Positions 14,907 to 22,766 of a stretch of DNA of 22,984 bases are shown here, one piece after another. Under the pieces are notes generated by a model, which was given only the letters and a program-made list of their open reading frames with translations, ran no database searches and was not told the origin of the DNA. The stretch covers positions 1 to 22,984 of IMG/VR virus record IMGVR_UViG_3300044765_000256; one strand, 5' to 3'. The stretch's first letter is position 1; each line of letters begins with the position of its first letter. Both the position numbers and the translations under genes were made by a program. The DNA is from a virus.

Positions 14907-16085
14907 TCAGGCGTTGATCGACGCGGCAAAATCGACGAGATAGCGATCGGTGATGCGCTGGCGCAGCTGCAGGTCTTCCAGCGGTGGCACCGGCGTGTAG
15001 TCGTAGTCGATGAAGAGATCGCCCCCGGCGAGCGATGCCACGGCGTTGGCGGACTCGTCGTACCAGGCGCTGGCGCCGATCACGTAGCCGCCGGTCTTCA
15101 TCTGGCGGAATTTCGCGTTGATGCCTTCGAGGATGTCCTTCACCAGGCTCGGGTACATCGACTTGTCGACGGCCCACAGATGGTCATCGGCAATGGTGTC
15201 GGCGAGCACCTGCGCCGTGCGCGTCGCGCTCTCGAACACAAACTTGGGCTCATCCGAACAGGTGCGGTTGCCCCAGAAGCGGAAGCCCTGCGCATTGACC
15301 AGCGTGGTGATGCCGGCTTGATTGAGCAGGCCCGCATCGGTGGCCGGGTCCTGCAGATCCCAGCTCACGTCGATACTGATGCCGGTCACGCCATTCACGG
15401 CCACGTTGGAGAGGGTCTTCTGCCAGCCCTGGCTTTCATCGATGGCGGCGCGCAGGCCCAGCGCATAAGCGGCGGACGGCACCTCGGCCGTGGCGTTGGT
15501 CGTCGTATCCCAGGCCGTGAAGTTCGGCCAGACCAGCATCACTTCGCGCTGGCTGAAGTTCGCGCGGTAGGCGATGACCTCTTCCACCTTCTTGGCATCC
15601 GGCACGTTGAGGTAGGCCATGCCGCGCAGCTTCTTGGCAATCGTCGCGAGCGCCAGGCCGACCGGCTGCGAGTCGAGGCCCGGCGCACCGAGGATGCGCG
15701 GTTTCACACCCAGGCGTGCTTGCGCGGCCAGTAACGCCTGCGCGCCGGTGAGCCGACCGTTGGCGTCCGTGGTGCCGATCACATTGCTGGTGGTCTCGGC
15801 CGCATCCTTGCCCTGCGCCACGCGCACGACCACCAGCACGGGCTTGGTTTGCGCGTCGATGGCGTTGAGCGCGGCCACCAGGGTGCCCTTGCCAGGACTA
15901 CCGGCCTTGCCGATGGCCGCCTTGAGGTCGGTGATCAGCGTCGGCGTATCGAGCGGAAACGTGGTCGGATCGGCGTCGTCGCTGATCGCCACCAGGCCGA
16001 TGACGGCGGTGGACACTGTGGTGAGGGTACGTGCGCCATCGGTGACTTCGATAACGCGGACGCCGTGGTGATAAGCCTGGGCCAT
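14907..16085 (-). CDS. FI: Contractile tail sheath protein gpFI
   Basis: This 392-residue protein is the contractile sheath. The opening MAQAYHHGVRVIEVTDGART and IGLVAISDDADPTTFPLDTP, the middle GAPGLDSQPVGLALATIAKK and ISIDVSWDLQDPATDAGLLN, and the conserved C terminus GGDLFIDYDYTPVPPLEDLQ with TDRYLVDFAASINA are sheath hallmarks. The start is ATG 16085, 24 bases after the gpW stop. The protein is complete, so the tail is of the contractile type. FI and FII are the fifth and sixth genes counted from the J promoter, skipping the cargo gene. Confidence 0.96.
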   Translation of the reverse strand: MAQAYHHGVRVIEVTDGARTLTTVSTAVIGLVAISDDADPTTFPLDTPTLITDLKAAIGKAGSPGKGTLVAALNAIDAQTKPVLVVVRVAQGKDAAETTSNVIGTTDANGRLTGAQALLAAQARLGVKPRILGAPGLDSQPVGLALATIAKKLRGMAYLNVPDAKKVEEVIAYRANFSQREVMLVWPNFTAWDTTTNATAEVPSAAYALGLRAAIDESQGWQKTLSNVAVNGVTGISIDVSWDLQDPATDAGLLNQAGITTLVNAQGFRFWGNRTCSDEPKFVFESATRTAQVLADTIADDHLWAVDKSMYPSLVKDILEGINAKFRQMKTGGYVIGASAWYDESANAVASLAGGDLFIDYDYTPVPPLEDLQLRQRITDRYLVDFAASINA

Positions 16086-16109
16086 GAAGGTTCCTCGTGG
16101 TGGGCGCTG

Positions 16110-16469
16110 TCAGGACGCAGCGCTGAGTTGCAGGGGGACGGTGAGGGAAACAGGAGTGGTAACCGGCGTGTCGGTGCGCGTGCCTTCCAGGGTCAGCACG
16201 ACCTGGCCGGGTGCGTCGCCGAGCGCCATCGCCACGCGCGACAGCTGCACGCGCGGTTCCCAGCGCATCAACGCCGTGGCTGTAGCGGCGTAGAGGCGTA
16301 AGCGCGTGGCGGCGTGGAAGGGTTGATCGATCAGGTACGGCAGCAGCGAGCCGTAGTCACGCCGCATCAGCCGCGTGCCGTATGGCGTTTCGAGGATGTC
16401 ACTGATGGACTGCTGCAGGTGAGCCAGCCCGTCGAGGGCTTTGCCGGTGGTGGCGTCGAGTCCACGCAT
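16110..16469 (-). CDS. W: Baseplate wedge protein gpW (gp25-like)
   Basis: This 119-residue protein belongs to the GPW/gp25 family, a wedge component of contractile baseplates. The signature is LAHLQQSISDILETPYGTRLM followed by RRDYGSLLPYLIDQP, which matches the family's I-x-IL-T-x-G-R---YGS-L pattern; the rest is beta-rich. ATG 16469 is three bases from the gpV stop. It is intact. Confidence 0.94.
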   Translation of the reverse strand: MRGLDATTGKALDGLAHLQQSISDILETPYGTRLMRRDYGSLLPYLIDQPFHAATRLRLYAATATALMRWEPRVQLSRVAMALGDAPGQVVLTLEGTRTDTPVTTPVSLTVPLQLSAAS

Positions 16470-16471
16470 GG

Positions 16472-17044
16472 TTACGTCGGCTCGCCGGAAAGGTACGCAC
16501 CCGGTTGCACACCTTGCGTCAGATGATGCTGCAAGCTGATCGTGCCGGCGACCACGTCTTCCGCGGCCGTAATGCCGGCATCGACGGAGACATTGTCGGT
16601 GACGTGCAAGGCGCCGGTGATGCGTGTGTCACCTGTGATCTCCACGCCAGCCGGCGCGACTAGGACGATCTTGCCGCCGGGCGGCAGCGCGACATGGAAT
16701 TCGTGCTTCGCGGGTGCGTAGCTGATCAGCGCGCCGTCGGGGTATTGCGTGATGTGCGTGGCATCGCCATCGACGGGCGCTAGCGCGTCATCACCGTACA
16801 AAGCTGGAAGCACGGTGCCGCGTGCGGTATCGCCGCCGGGGCTTAGCAGAATGACCTGTTCTCCGATGCTGGGTGCCCACCAGGTGCGTGCATCACCCGC
16901 GCGGTAGGTCAGCCAGCGCAGCGGCTTGGTGACGAGCTCGCCGCTACGCACCGTGCAGCGACGTGCGGCGTGATCGACGGAAGCGACCACGCCGTAGCGC
17001 AGGAGATTTTGCAGTAGGCGGGAGAGTTCGACGCGCGGGTCCAT
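16472..17044 (-). CDS. V: Baseplate spike protein gpV
   Basis: This 190-residue protein is the membrane-piercing spike. The N-terminal OB-like part (RYGVVASVDHAARRCTVRSG, WWAPSIGEQVILLSPGGD, GTVLPALYGDDALAP) and the beta-helix C terminus (VEITGDTRITGALHVTDNV, then DVVAGTISLQHHLTQGVQPG) are typical. The tip normally carries HxH with a bound iron (HVHGGV-like); here it reads HHLTQGV, so one His is replaced. ATG 17044 is chosen; a GTG at 17074 extends the frame by ten residues. A dyad lies 48-67 bases upstream. It heads the V-W-FI-FII-E-T-U-D unit. Confidence 0.93.
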   Translation of the reverse strand: MDPRVELSRLLQNLLRYGVVASVDHAARRCTVRSGELVTKPLRWLTYRAGDARTWWAPSIGEQVILLSPGGDTARGTVLPALYGDDALAPVDGDATHITQYPDGALISYAPAKHEFHVALPPGGKIVLVAPAGVEITGDTRITGALHVTDNVSVDAGITAAEDVVAGTISLQHHLTQGVQPGAYLSGEPT

Positions 17045-17091
17045 GCCGGCATGCTGCAGGCGACGCCGATACACTAGCGAGCAGGTGGCAA

Positions 17092-17111
17092 TGTACGGTA
17101 GTGCTGGTACA
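17092..17111. promoter_or_regulatory. Dyad TGTAC-N10-GTACA upstream of gpV
   Basis: TGTACGGTAGTGCTGGTACA has five-base inverted arms. It shares both arms plus CTGGTACA with the dyad upstream of gpJ, at identical spacing. It lies in the divergent gap between gpV and the DUF5677 gene. It resembles the P2 Ogr site, which I recall as TGT-N12-ACA near -55, but with 14 bases between. It is probably the activator site for the V-to-D unit. Confidence 0.6.
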
Positions 17112-17142
17112 GCCGTTGAACTACGAATCCTGGAAATCGGTC

Positions 17143-17865
17143 ATGGCGGACATCAAGGCAATGCTAGGCACTGCAAACGAAATCAAATTTTCATTTGATC
17201 AGGTGCTTTTGCGAGCAAACGTCCGGGATAGCGGTGAGGCCAGAGTCGCTGCATCTTTCTGCCTTACCATCTGCGAACAATTTGCTGCGGTCCTGTGCTT
17301 AGTTGAAGGAGAGCTGTCGACGCACGCGCCTGTCATGATTCGAGTCATGTTAGAAGGGCTGGCCGATCTGATTAATCTAACGAATGAACCGGGTTACCTA
17401 GATCAAATACGGTTTGAGAACGCCCGTAGCGATGTGGTGCTGTTCGAGCAATACGCATCTGATCCAGATATGCAAGACGACAAAGAGGCGCTAGAAACAT
17501 TGGCGAAATGGCGCTCTATTGCGATTCCCATTCGTGACGAGTTGAAAGCCAAGGGTCTTCAAAGGCGAGACATCAAGTGGAAGTTCGACAAAGCTGGGAT
17601 ATCACAGGACTACGTGGCGTACAGGGTATTTTGCTCCTACTCGCACAATCAGCTAACCACGCTTCTCTCGCGTCATCGTGGTAAATACGAACTTCGCTAT
17701 CATCACGAGCCGCCTCTTGAAATGACTGCTCGCACGTTATCAATAGCTGCCAGCATCCTATGCCGGACCATCAATGAACTCCCCAAGTTCACAGATATTT
17801 CGAAAGAAGAAGCAGTGCAGGTCACGAACGAAGCAGATAAAAAATGGGCTCGCTACTTGAGTTGA
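17143..17865 (+). CDS. DUF5677-like protein (cargo inside the tail module)
   Basis: This 240-residue protein resembles the DUF5677 family, which I recall as helical and HEPN-like. Features are a predicted all-helical fold, ICEQFAAVLCLVEGELST, the conserved-looking RVMLEGLADLINLTNEPGY (R-x-x-x-E-x-x-x-D), and YRVFCSYSHNQLTTLLSRH, where SxxxH recurs in the family. ATG 17143 is chosen with a weak GGAAA; an upstream GTG at 17101 would overlap the dyad. It is AT-richer than its neighbours and on the opposite strand to the tail genes. Function is unknown; a lysogenic-conversion or defence role is an inference from context. The 81 bases to the next gene show no convincing terminator. Confidence 0.65.
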   Translation: MADIKAMLGTANEIKFSFDQVLLRANVRDSGEARVAASFCLTICEQFAAVLCLVEGELSTHAPVMIRVMLEGLADLINLTNEPGYLDQIRFENARSDVVLFEQYASDPDMQDDKEALETLAKWRSIAIPIRDELKAKGLQRRDIKWKFDKAGISQDYVAYRVFCSYSHNQLTTLLSRHRGKYELRYHHEPPLEMTARTLSIAASILCRTINELPKFTDISKEEAVQVTNEADKKWARYLS

Positions 17866-17946
17866 GGGGGCGGCAGGAACAGACGATGTCCATTTCGAAT
17901 TGGCAGCCGCTGAGGTCTAACCATCACCGCCCTCTTGAGCGCCGGA

Positions 17947-18624
17947 CTACAGTGGTATAGCAGTCGCTGGAGGTGAGGCTAAGTAGTTGGCGGGTGGTGT
18001 GATGCCGCGCTCTGTAATTTCATGAATCATGCCGTCCTCGGTCCAGTAACGAAAGCCCCGGTAATCGGGCACGGCATCCCAGGCTTGCGTCCCTTCATTC
18101 CATAGCGCGCATACGTGCTCGCCCATTGGAGGTTGGAGCGTGGTTAAGGTGTCAGGCAACGCCACGCCTGGTTGCAGTGATGCCGCGCGCTGAGCGGTTG
18201 CCTTGATCCATAGCGTGCAGCGGCTGTAGTCCGGCGCCACCGACCACGCTTGCGCCGCATCATCCCATACCGAACATCGGCACTCGTCGAGCGCATACCC
18301 CGGCGGTGCGAGATGCGTGACACTTGTAGAGGGTACTTCTCCGAGAGCAAGCGTGTTCGGCAGCGGCTGTGCTGTCGTCGTGTCCCACAGCATGATGTAG
18401 CGGTAATCATCCACGACATCCCAGCCTGTGCCGTCCTGCACGAGGCGGCGCGTTTTATGTGGTCCTGGATCGGACCCTGGATCGACAAAGGTGGCATTAC
18501 TCGGCAACGGGTAGGTTTCTTCAAGTGGTGACAGGTACGCCTCCAGTTCGCCCAGATATTCGCGCGTGCGGGGGCAGAAAACGAAGGCACGCTTCGTCGG
18601 CGGAAGATTGTTCGTGTCAGTCAT
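17947..18624 (-). CDS. Tail fibre-associated protein with three WxVxxDY repeats
   Basis: This 225-residue protein lies directly after the tail fibre gene, in the position of the P2 fibre assembly gene G. Three internal repeats are visible, each with a tryptophan, a valine or alanine, then DY and a later W: WDVVDDYRYIMLW, WSVAPDYSRCTLW and WDAVPDYRGFRYW, spaced about 57-70 residues. It ends with GITPPANYLASPPATAIPL. The start is ATG 18624, 14 bases from the fibre stop; a TTG at 18648 would overlap it. Likely roles are fibre assembly chaperone or a minor fibre component. The repeats are seen directly; the role comes from position. Confidence 0.7.
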   Translation of the reverse strand: MTDTNNLPPTKRAFVFCPRTREYLGELEAYLSPLEETYPLPSNATFVDPGSDPGPHKTRRLVQDGTGWDVVDDYRYIMLWDTTTAQPLPNTLALGEVPSTSVTHLAPPGYALDECRCSVWDDAAQAWSVAPDYSRCTLWIKATAQRAASLQPGVALPDTLTTLQPPMGEHVCALWNEGTQAWDAVPDYRGFRYWTEDGMIHEITERGITPPANYLASPPATAIPL

Positions 18625-18637
18625 TGAGAAGTGCTCG

Positions 18638-20233
18638 TCAATAAGCAATGCAATGGAGCATGTAGGTACCCGCAGGCAGGTTGTCGGTGCCGCCCGCAGC
18701 CGCCACGGTTAGCGTATGCGTGTGGCCACCCGCGCCGCCGACACTGGCCGTGTGGTTGTGATCGCCGACAGCGGCAACCGAAATCGTGTGCGAGTGGTTA
18801 CCGGAACCGTTCATGCCGATATTGTGGCCGTGGTTGCCCTGCCAGTCGGTGGAGAAGTTATGCGCGTGATTACCGGCATCGTTCGTTTGACGTTGCATGC
18901 TTCGGAACGCCGGGCCACCCCCGCCGACATAGCTGGAACCGGTGCCATCGCCAAATACATTGTTGAGCGTGACGTGGGAGTGCTGGCCCTGTGCGTCAGT
19001 AGAACCGCTGTGCGCGTGATTGCCTTGCCCATCCGTCCATGCCGAGTGCACGTGATCGCCGCGGGCATCGGAACTGGCTGCGTGCGTATGCGAGCCGGCG
19101 TTAGTCAGCGTGACGCTGTGCGCGTGATCGCCCACGGCCGTCGCGCTCGCCGTATGCGTATGCGAAAGGATGGCGCCGGCATCGTAGGTGCCGACCTTGG
19201 CGGCCTTGACCGTGACGCGAATGGCCGTGCCTTCTCGCAGATTCGGGACGTTGAAGGTATTGGTGCCATCGCCCGCACCGTAGGTCGTACCAATGGCGGC
19301 GAACAGCGCCGCGTACTGCGTGCGGGAAATCGCCGCGCCGTCGCACAGCAGCGTGTAGGGCGGCGGCGTGGTGGCCGCGGTGACGATGATCTGGCCGGGG
19401 TAGTACCGCGATGTTCCATCCAGCTTGGTGGCGAGCGCTGCCGCCAGGCCGACGATGTCCGCGATCGCATGCTGGTGCGGCATGGGCGGAAAGGCCGCGG
19501 GCACGCCGGTCAGATTGGCCCACGCCTGATAGAAAGCTCCTTCCTGGCCGTCCAGCAGATCCGCATCCAACCCGTTGTTCGCACCGGTGTCCCTGAGCGC
19601 GGCGCTCTTGAGACCGAGCCCCGCGCGAAACGCGATGGCATCGACTGCCGCTAACAGCGCCTTGGCGAACTTGGTCGGAGCGCTCGTCCCGAGCCGATCG
19701 TCCAGGCCGGCTTTGAACGTCGCCGGCGTCACCGCTAGCGCAGCATCGGCGCCCGCGATGACGTCACTGGCAGCAGCCAGCTGCACCACCCCGGGTATAG
19801 TCGTCGTCGCCTTGTTGAGCTGGAAATTCGTATCCCCGAACACCAGGCTGGCCGCGTTGATGTCGGCGAAGCGCGTGTCGACGGCCAAGAGCAGCGTTGC
19901 CTGCGTCGACTTCTCCGCGAGGACGCCTGCCTGGCCATAGACACCGAACAGCGTGCCGTCCTGCAAATACAGGCCGATGCCGCGAACGGTGTAGGTATCG
20001 GTGCTGGTGTCGCGGATCGTGACGTGCACGGTGTCGGCCGCGGTGGCGCCGCCGCTCAGCGTGGTCAGTCGCTTGGCTTCACCCGGAAGTTTGGTGAGTA
20101 ACGGATCGGGGGTAAAGGTCGCCGCCGTCACGCCCACCGAAGCGACCAGCACCGCGTTGGTGCCGTCGTGCTTGGCATTGACCAGGGCGGCGCGACCGGC
20201 CGTCGTGACGGTCAGGGTCAAGGCTTGGGACAT
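18638..20233 (-). CDS. H: Tail fibre protein gpH with collar domain and HxH repeats
   Basis: This 531-residue fibre protein binds the host surface. The N-terminal third (MSQALTLTVTTAGRAALVNA, VRGIGLYLQDGTLFGVYGQA) fits the P2 fibre attachment domain. A tail collar domain follows (YYPGQIIVTAATTPPPYTLL, ISRTQYAALFAAIGTTYGAG, FNVPNLREG). The C-terminal 150 residues contain ten GxHxH motifs with a 12-residue period, broken by one loop of about 30 residues. In T4 gp37 such HxH sites bind iron along a needle. ATG 20233 is preceded by AGGAACCTTGAG, one base after the gpI stop. The variable host-binding part is probably the loop and tip. Confidence 0.9.
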   Translation of the reverse strand: MSQALTLTVTTAGRAALVNAKHDGTNAVLVASVGVTAATFTPDPLLTKLPGEAKRLTTLSGGATAADTVHVTIRDTSTDTYTVRGIGLYLQDGTLFGVYGQAGVLAEKSTQATLLLAVDTRFADINAASLVFGDTNFQLNKATTTIPGVVQLAAASDVIAGADAALAVTPATFKAGLDDRLGTSAPTKFAKALLAAVDAIAFRAGLGLKSAALRDTGANNGLDADLLDGQEGAFYQAWANLTGVPAAFPPMPHQHAIADIVGLAAALATKLDGTSRYYPGQIIVTAATTPPPYTLLCDGAAISRTQYAALFAAIGTTYGAGDGTNTFNVPNLREGTAIRVTVKAAKVGTYDAGAILSHTHTASATAVGDHAHSVTLTNAGSHTHAASSDARGDHVHSAWTDGQGNHAHSGSTDAQGQHSHVTLNNVFGDGTGSSYVGGGGPAFRSMQRQTNDAGNHAHNFSTDWQGNHGHNIGMNGSGNHSHTISVAAVGDHNHTASVGGAGGHTHTLTVAAAGGTDNLPAGTYMLHCIAY

Positions 20234-20234
20234 C

Positions 20235-20789
20235 TCAAGGTTCCTCAGCAGGCGCCACCAGGTCGAGGCGCGCAAACAGGCAAGGGCGTGCAACCGCGAC
20301 GAGGCCGGTCGCCGCGTAGAGGTTCACGCCTTGCGTAAAGGTGAAATGCGAACGCACGGGCTTCGTGCGGGTGACTTCCGCTATCACGTCGTCGACGTAT
20401 TGCGCGGTGGCTTCGGTGCCATCGGCGCCAGAGAGCGTCATCGACAGCTCGAAAGTGTGTGGCTCGCCTTTCGGTTCCTTCTGCCACCACTCGGTAATTT
20501 CTACGGCGCCGCCGAAGCTCTCGACCACATCGCTGACGCTCTTGGCCGTGCCCTTGTGCTTCTGAATCTCGAAGGCGCTGGCGATGCGGGCGCGTTTGAT
20601 GTGCTCGGGCCAATCGCTGCGCCAGGTATCGAGCGACAGTGCCCACGCTAGCCAGGGAAGCAACTCCAGCGGGCAGTTCTTGGGGTTCCACAGATCACGG
20701 ATGGGGACGGGAACCTCCCCGATACGGGCCATCGCCGCTTCCAGTGCACGCTCGGCTGATTTGGCGTTCGGTGGCAGGAGGCTATTCAT
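20235..20789 (-). CDS. I: Baseplate protein gpI
   Basis: This 184-residue protein belongs to the P2 gpI family and completes the wedge that holds the tail fibres. The opening LLPPNAKSAERALEAAMARI, then VPIRDLWNPKNCPLELLPWL, LAWALSLDTWRSDWPE and HKGTAKSVSDVVESFGGAVE match the family closely. The ATG at 20789 lies inside the end of gpJ (8 bases of overlap), and the fibre gene starts one base after its stop, so the three are translated together. It is intact. Confidence 0.94.
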   Translation of the reverse strand: MNSLLPPNAKSAERALEAAMARIGEVPVPIRDLWNPKNCPLELLPWLAWALSLDTWRSDWPEHIKRARIASAFEIQKHKGTAKSVSDVVESFGGAVEITEWWQKEPKGEPHTFELSMTLSGADGTEATAQYVDDVIAEVTRTKPVRSHFTFTQGVNLYAATGLVAVARPCLFARLDLVAPAEEP

Positions 20790-21681
20790 CGGTCCCGCCG
20801 TAGCGCAGGTCGATCGCGGTGCAATACGCCGCCTGCGTGCGGTTGATCACCAGGCGATCGGTGGGTGTATCGAGATCGACCCGCTGCATGCCCGGCACGT
20901 GGATGGCGGCATCCAGCCCGCTGCGCGTAATGTCGCGCCCGAGCTTGTGGGTGTCGACGACGAATTTGGCGAGATTCCGGTCCGAGTTCTCCAACACGAC
21001 CGCGCTGTCGGGCCCGGCGAGCGTGTAGCGCGTGCCCGCGATGCGGTAGGGGATGATCTCGGCGCTTTGCACGACGACTTCATCCGTCAGGGGACGCACC
21101 TTGATGGACGACAGCGCGGCTGCCACCGCGTCCAACGTTGCCTGCGGCGCCGTGCCATCGCCCGTACGCGAGAGCACCGTGACGAGGACCCGGCCGGGCG
21201 AGGGACTGGTTGCGCTGGCGTCGAGCACATCCGGACTCGCGCTGAGCGCGTGGAAGATGTACGCGCCTTCCGGCCCGGCCACGGAGAACCCTTCGGGCGA
21301 AAGGCGGATGCGACGCAGATAGTCTTCGTCGCCTTCCATGATTTTTGGAATGCTGCGCGACGGATCGCCTGGGTCCAAGGTCAGGCGTTCGACGTTGTAG
21401 AACGCGCCGAGATTGTCGAGGTCCGCGCCGCGGGCGTACGGCAGCATGACCGCCTTGGCGCCATCGTTGATGCGCTGGCGTAAGAGCATTTCGCGGTAGG
21501 CGGCGATCTGCAGCACCTTGTACGACGGGTCGGATTCGGTGAGCGCAGTGAATGTGCCATCACGCGTGCGCAGATCCGCGAGCATCTCCGCGAAAATCTG
21601 CTCGAACGAAATCGCCTCCACCACGGCGGGCGCTGGGAGCTGCGACAGATCGACGGCAGTCAGTCCGGTCATGGTCAACAT
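20782..21681 (-). CDS. J: Baseplate protein gpJ
   Basis: This 299-residue protein is the P2 gpJ-type baseplate wedge component. Segments AISFEQIFAEMLADLRTRDG, ESDPSYKVLQIAAYREMLLR, MLPYARGADLDNLGAFYNVE and SPEGFSVAGPEGAYIFHALS are diagnostic. ATG 21681 is used, with a second ATG three codons on; neither has a clear Shine-Dalgarno site. It heads the J-I-H unit, and a strong dyad lies about 65-85 bases upstream. Confidence 0.94.
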   Translation of the reverse strand: MLTMTGLTAVDLSQLPAPAVVEAISFEQIFAEMLADLRTRDGTFTALTESDPSYKVLQIAAYREMLLRQRINDGAKAVMLPYARGADLDNLGAFYNVERLTLDPGDPSRSIPKIMEGDEDYLRRIRLSPEGFSVAGPEGAYIFHALSASPDVLDASATSPSPGRVLVTVLSRTGDGTAPQATLDAVAAALSSIKVRPLTDEVVVQSAEIIPYRIAGTRYTLAGPDSAVVLENSDRNLAKFVVDTHKLGRDITRSGLDAAIHVPGMQRVDLDTPTDRLVINRTQAAYCTAIDLRYGGTDE

Positions 21682-21740
21682 AAGGTGCGGCGATACACCG
21701 TCTCATGCTGCCCATGGCAAACCTTCCAGGGCGAGTTTTA

Positions 21741-21770
21741 TCAGGTGTACCGATAACCTGGTACACCTGA
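21741..21770. promoter_or_regulatory. Dyad upstream of gpJ (11-bp arms, contains TGTAC-N10-GTACA)
   Basis: TCAGGTGTACC (21741-21751) and GGTACACCTGA (21760-21770) are perfect inverted arms around GATAACCT. The core TGTACC...GGTACA (21746-21765) matches the gpV site. There is no T tract on either side, so it is unlikely to be a terminator. It lies in the 116-base gap between the MBL stop and the gpJ start and is probably an activator site for the J unit. Confidence 0.65.
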
Positions 21771-21797
21771 ACCATAAACTCCGTAGATCATTCAAGG

Positions 21798-22766
21798 TTA
21801 GCGGCGAATGCCCTTGAAGCCGGGGTGATAGAGATTGCGAATCGTGTCTGCGTTGGAAGACAGAAGGCGAGCTTTCTTGGCCTCGAACGTGCGCCTGGAA
21901 GATATCTCTGTCGAGTTTGCTTTGTAATTTATAACTTCGTATTGACGGGCATGAGGATGCGCTGATTGGATAACCACATCACCCGTCTTGGTCGTGTAAA
22001 GGCAGATCCCCTTTTCGTATAAACGTTGCCTCACTGCATCCGACGGGTGATCGTACTGGTTGTCATAGTTGCTATTGCAAACGCAAACCGACGGATCGAT
22101 GTGGCTGAGGAATTTTTTTGTTGTGACGTCGTTATCAGCACCATGATGGGCCAAAATCATCACGTCAGTTTCGTTACAAAGAATTTTGGATGCGCGCAGC
22201 ATTGATCCTATGTTCGCATTTTCCACGTCACCTAGACTAAGAACATTAAACGATCCTGCGCGGAAAAATTTAACAGTAGAATTGTCATTGGATCCTTCGA
22301 CCAATTTCTTAGGATGATAAAATATATTGTTGTACCCAAGACCTTCGGCCGGATCTAAGCTAAGCACATATGTCGGGTTAACCCTCTGAAGCTTGACAGG
22401 CTTTGCTGTTCCTGATCGTCCAGACTCGTATTTTTGGATCATCTTCAGACATTCAATCGCACGATCACAATGTGGTTCATAGCCCGGAAACTCTATTTTT
22501 TCTGGTTGCAAATTTTGAAGAATCCAATCCAGGCCCGGTGGTGAGCAGTGGTCTGAATCCCAACTTGTAATATGTAAATCATCAATCGTGGTGCGCTGTT
22601 GAAGGTCGAGCTCATGCTTGATGGATTCTTTGCTGATATCTGTAGCAACCGCTTCTATCAAAGTGAAGTGATTGCCAGCCATGTAGGAAAAGGAAGCTCC
22701 CGCTTGGCCGAGTTGGTAAGCACGAAATCGAGTATTTATTGCTTTAAGGTGCCCAGGCATATTCAT
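21798..22766 (-). CDS. ComEC/Rec2-like metallo-beta-lactamase-fold protein
   Basis: This 322-residue protein has an MBL fold of the ComEC type. It opens with YQLGQAGASFSY, and the metal motif reads TSWDSDH (67-73) where SHxDxDH is usual, so the first His is Ser while D70, D72 and H73 remain. Later motifs are LGD (178-180), HHG (207-209) and DHP (239-241). Such proteins are phosphodiesterase- or nuclease-like; stand-alone forms occur in conflict systems. The start is ATG 22766: GGAG precedes it and it overlaps the upstream stop as TAATG. An ATG at 22808 is also in frame but lacks a Shine-Dalgarno site. The gene is AT-rich and probably cargo. The C-terminal 60 residues are basic and look helical. 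Confidence 0.78.
   Translation of the reverse strand: MNMPGHLKAINTRFRAYQLGQAGASFSYMAGNHFTLIEAVATDISKESIKHELDLQQRTTIDDLHITSWDSDHCSPPGLDWILQNLQPEKIEFPGYEPHCDRAIECLKMIQKYESGRSGTAKPVKLQRVNPTYVLSLDPAEGLGYNNIFYHPKKLVEGSNDNSTVKFFRAGSFNVLSLGDVENANIGSMLRASKILCNETDVMILAHHGADNDVTTKKFLSHIDPSVCVCNSNYDNQYDHPSDAVRQRLYEKGICLYTTKTGDVVIQSAHPHARQYEVINYKANSTEISSRRTFEAKKARLLSSNADTIRNLYHPGFKGIRR

Noticed and set aside
18712-19135. CRISPR-like array, because of regular 36-base spacing
   Set aside because: The repeats encode GxHxH in the fibre reading frame, vary between units, and have no spacers or cas genes.
18716-19654. Open frame of 312 codons on the + strand
   Set aside because: It is antisense to the repeat-rich fibre gene; its apparent repeats mirror the GxHxH codons.
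21741-21770. Reading the strong hairpin as a terminator of the MBL gene
   Set aside because: No T tract follows on either strand, and the core matches a second copy upstream of gpV, which favours a protein-binding site.
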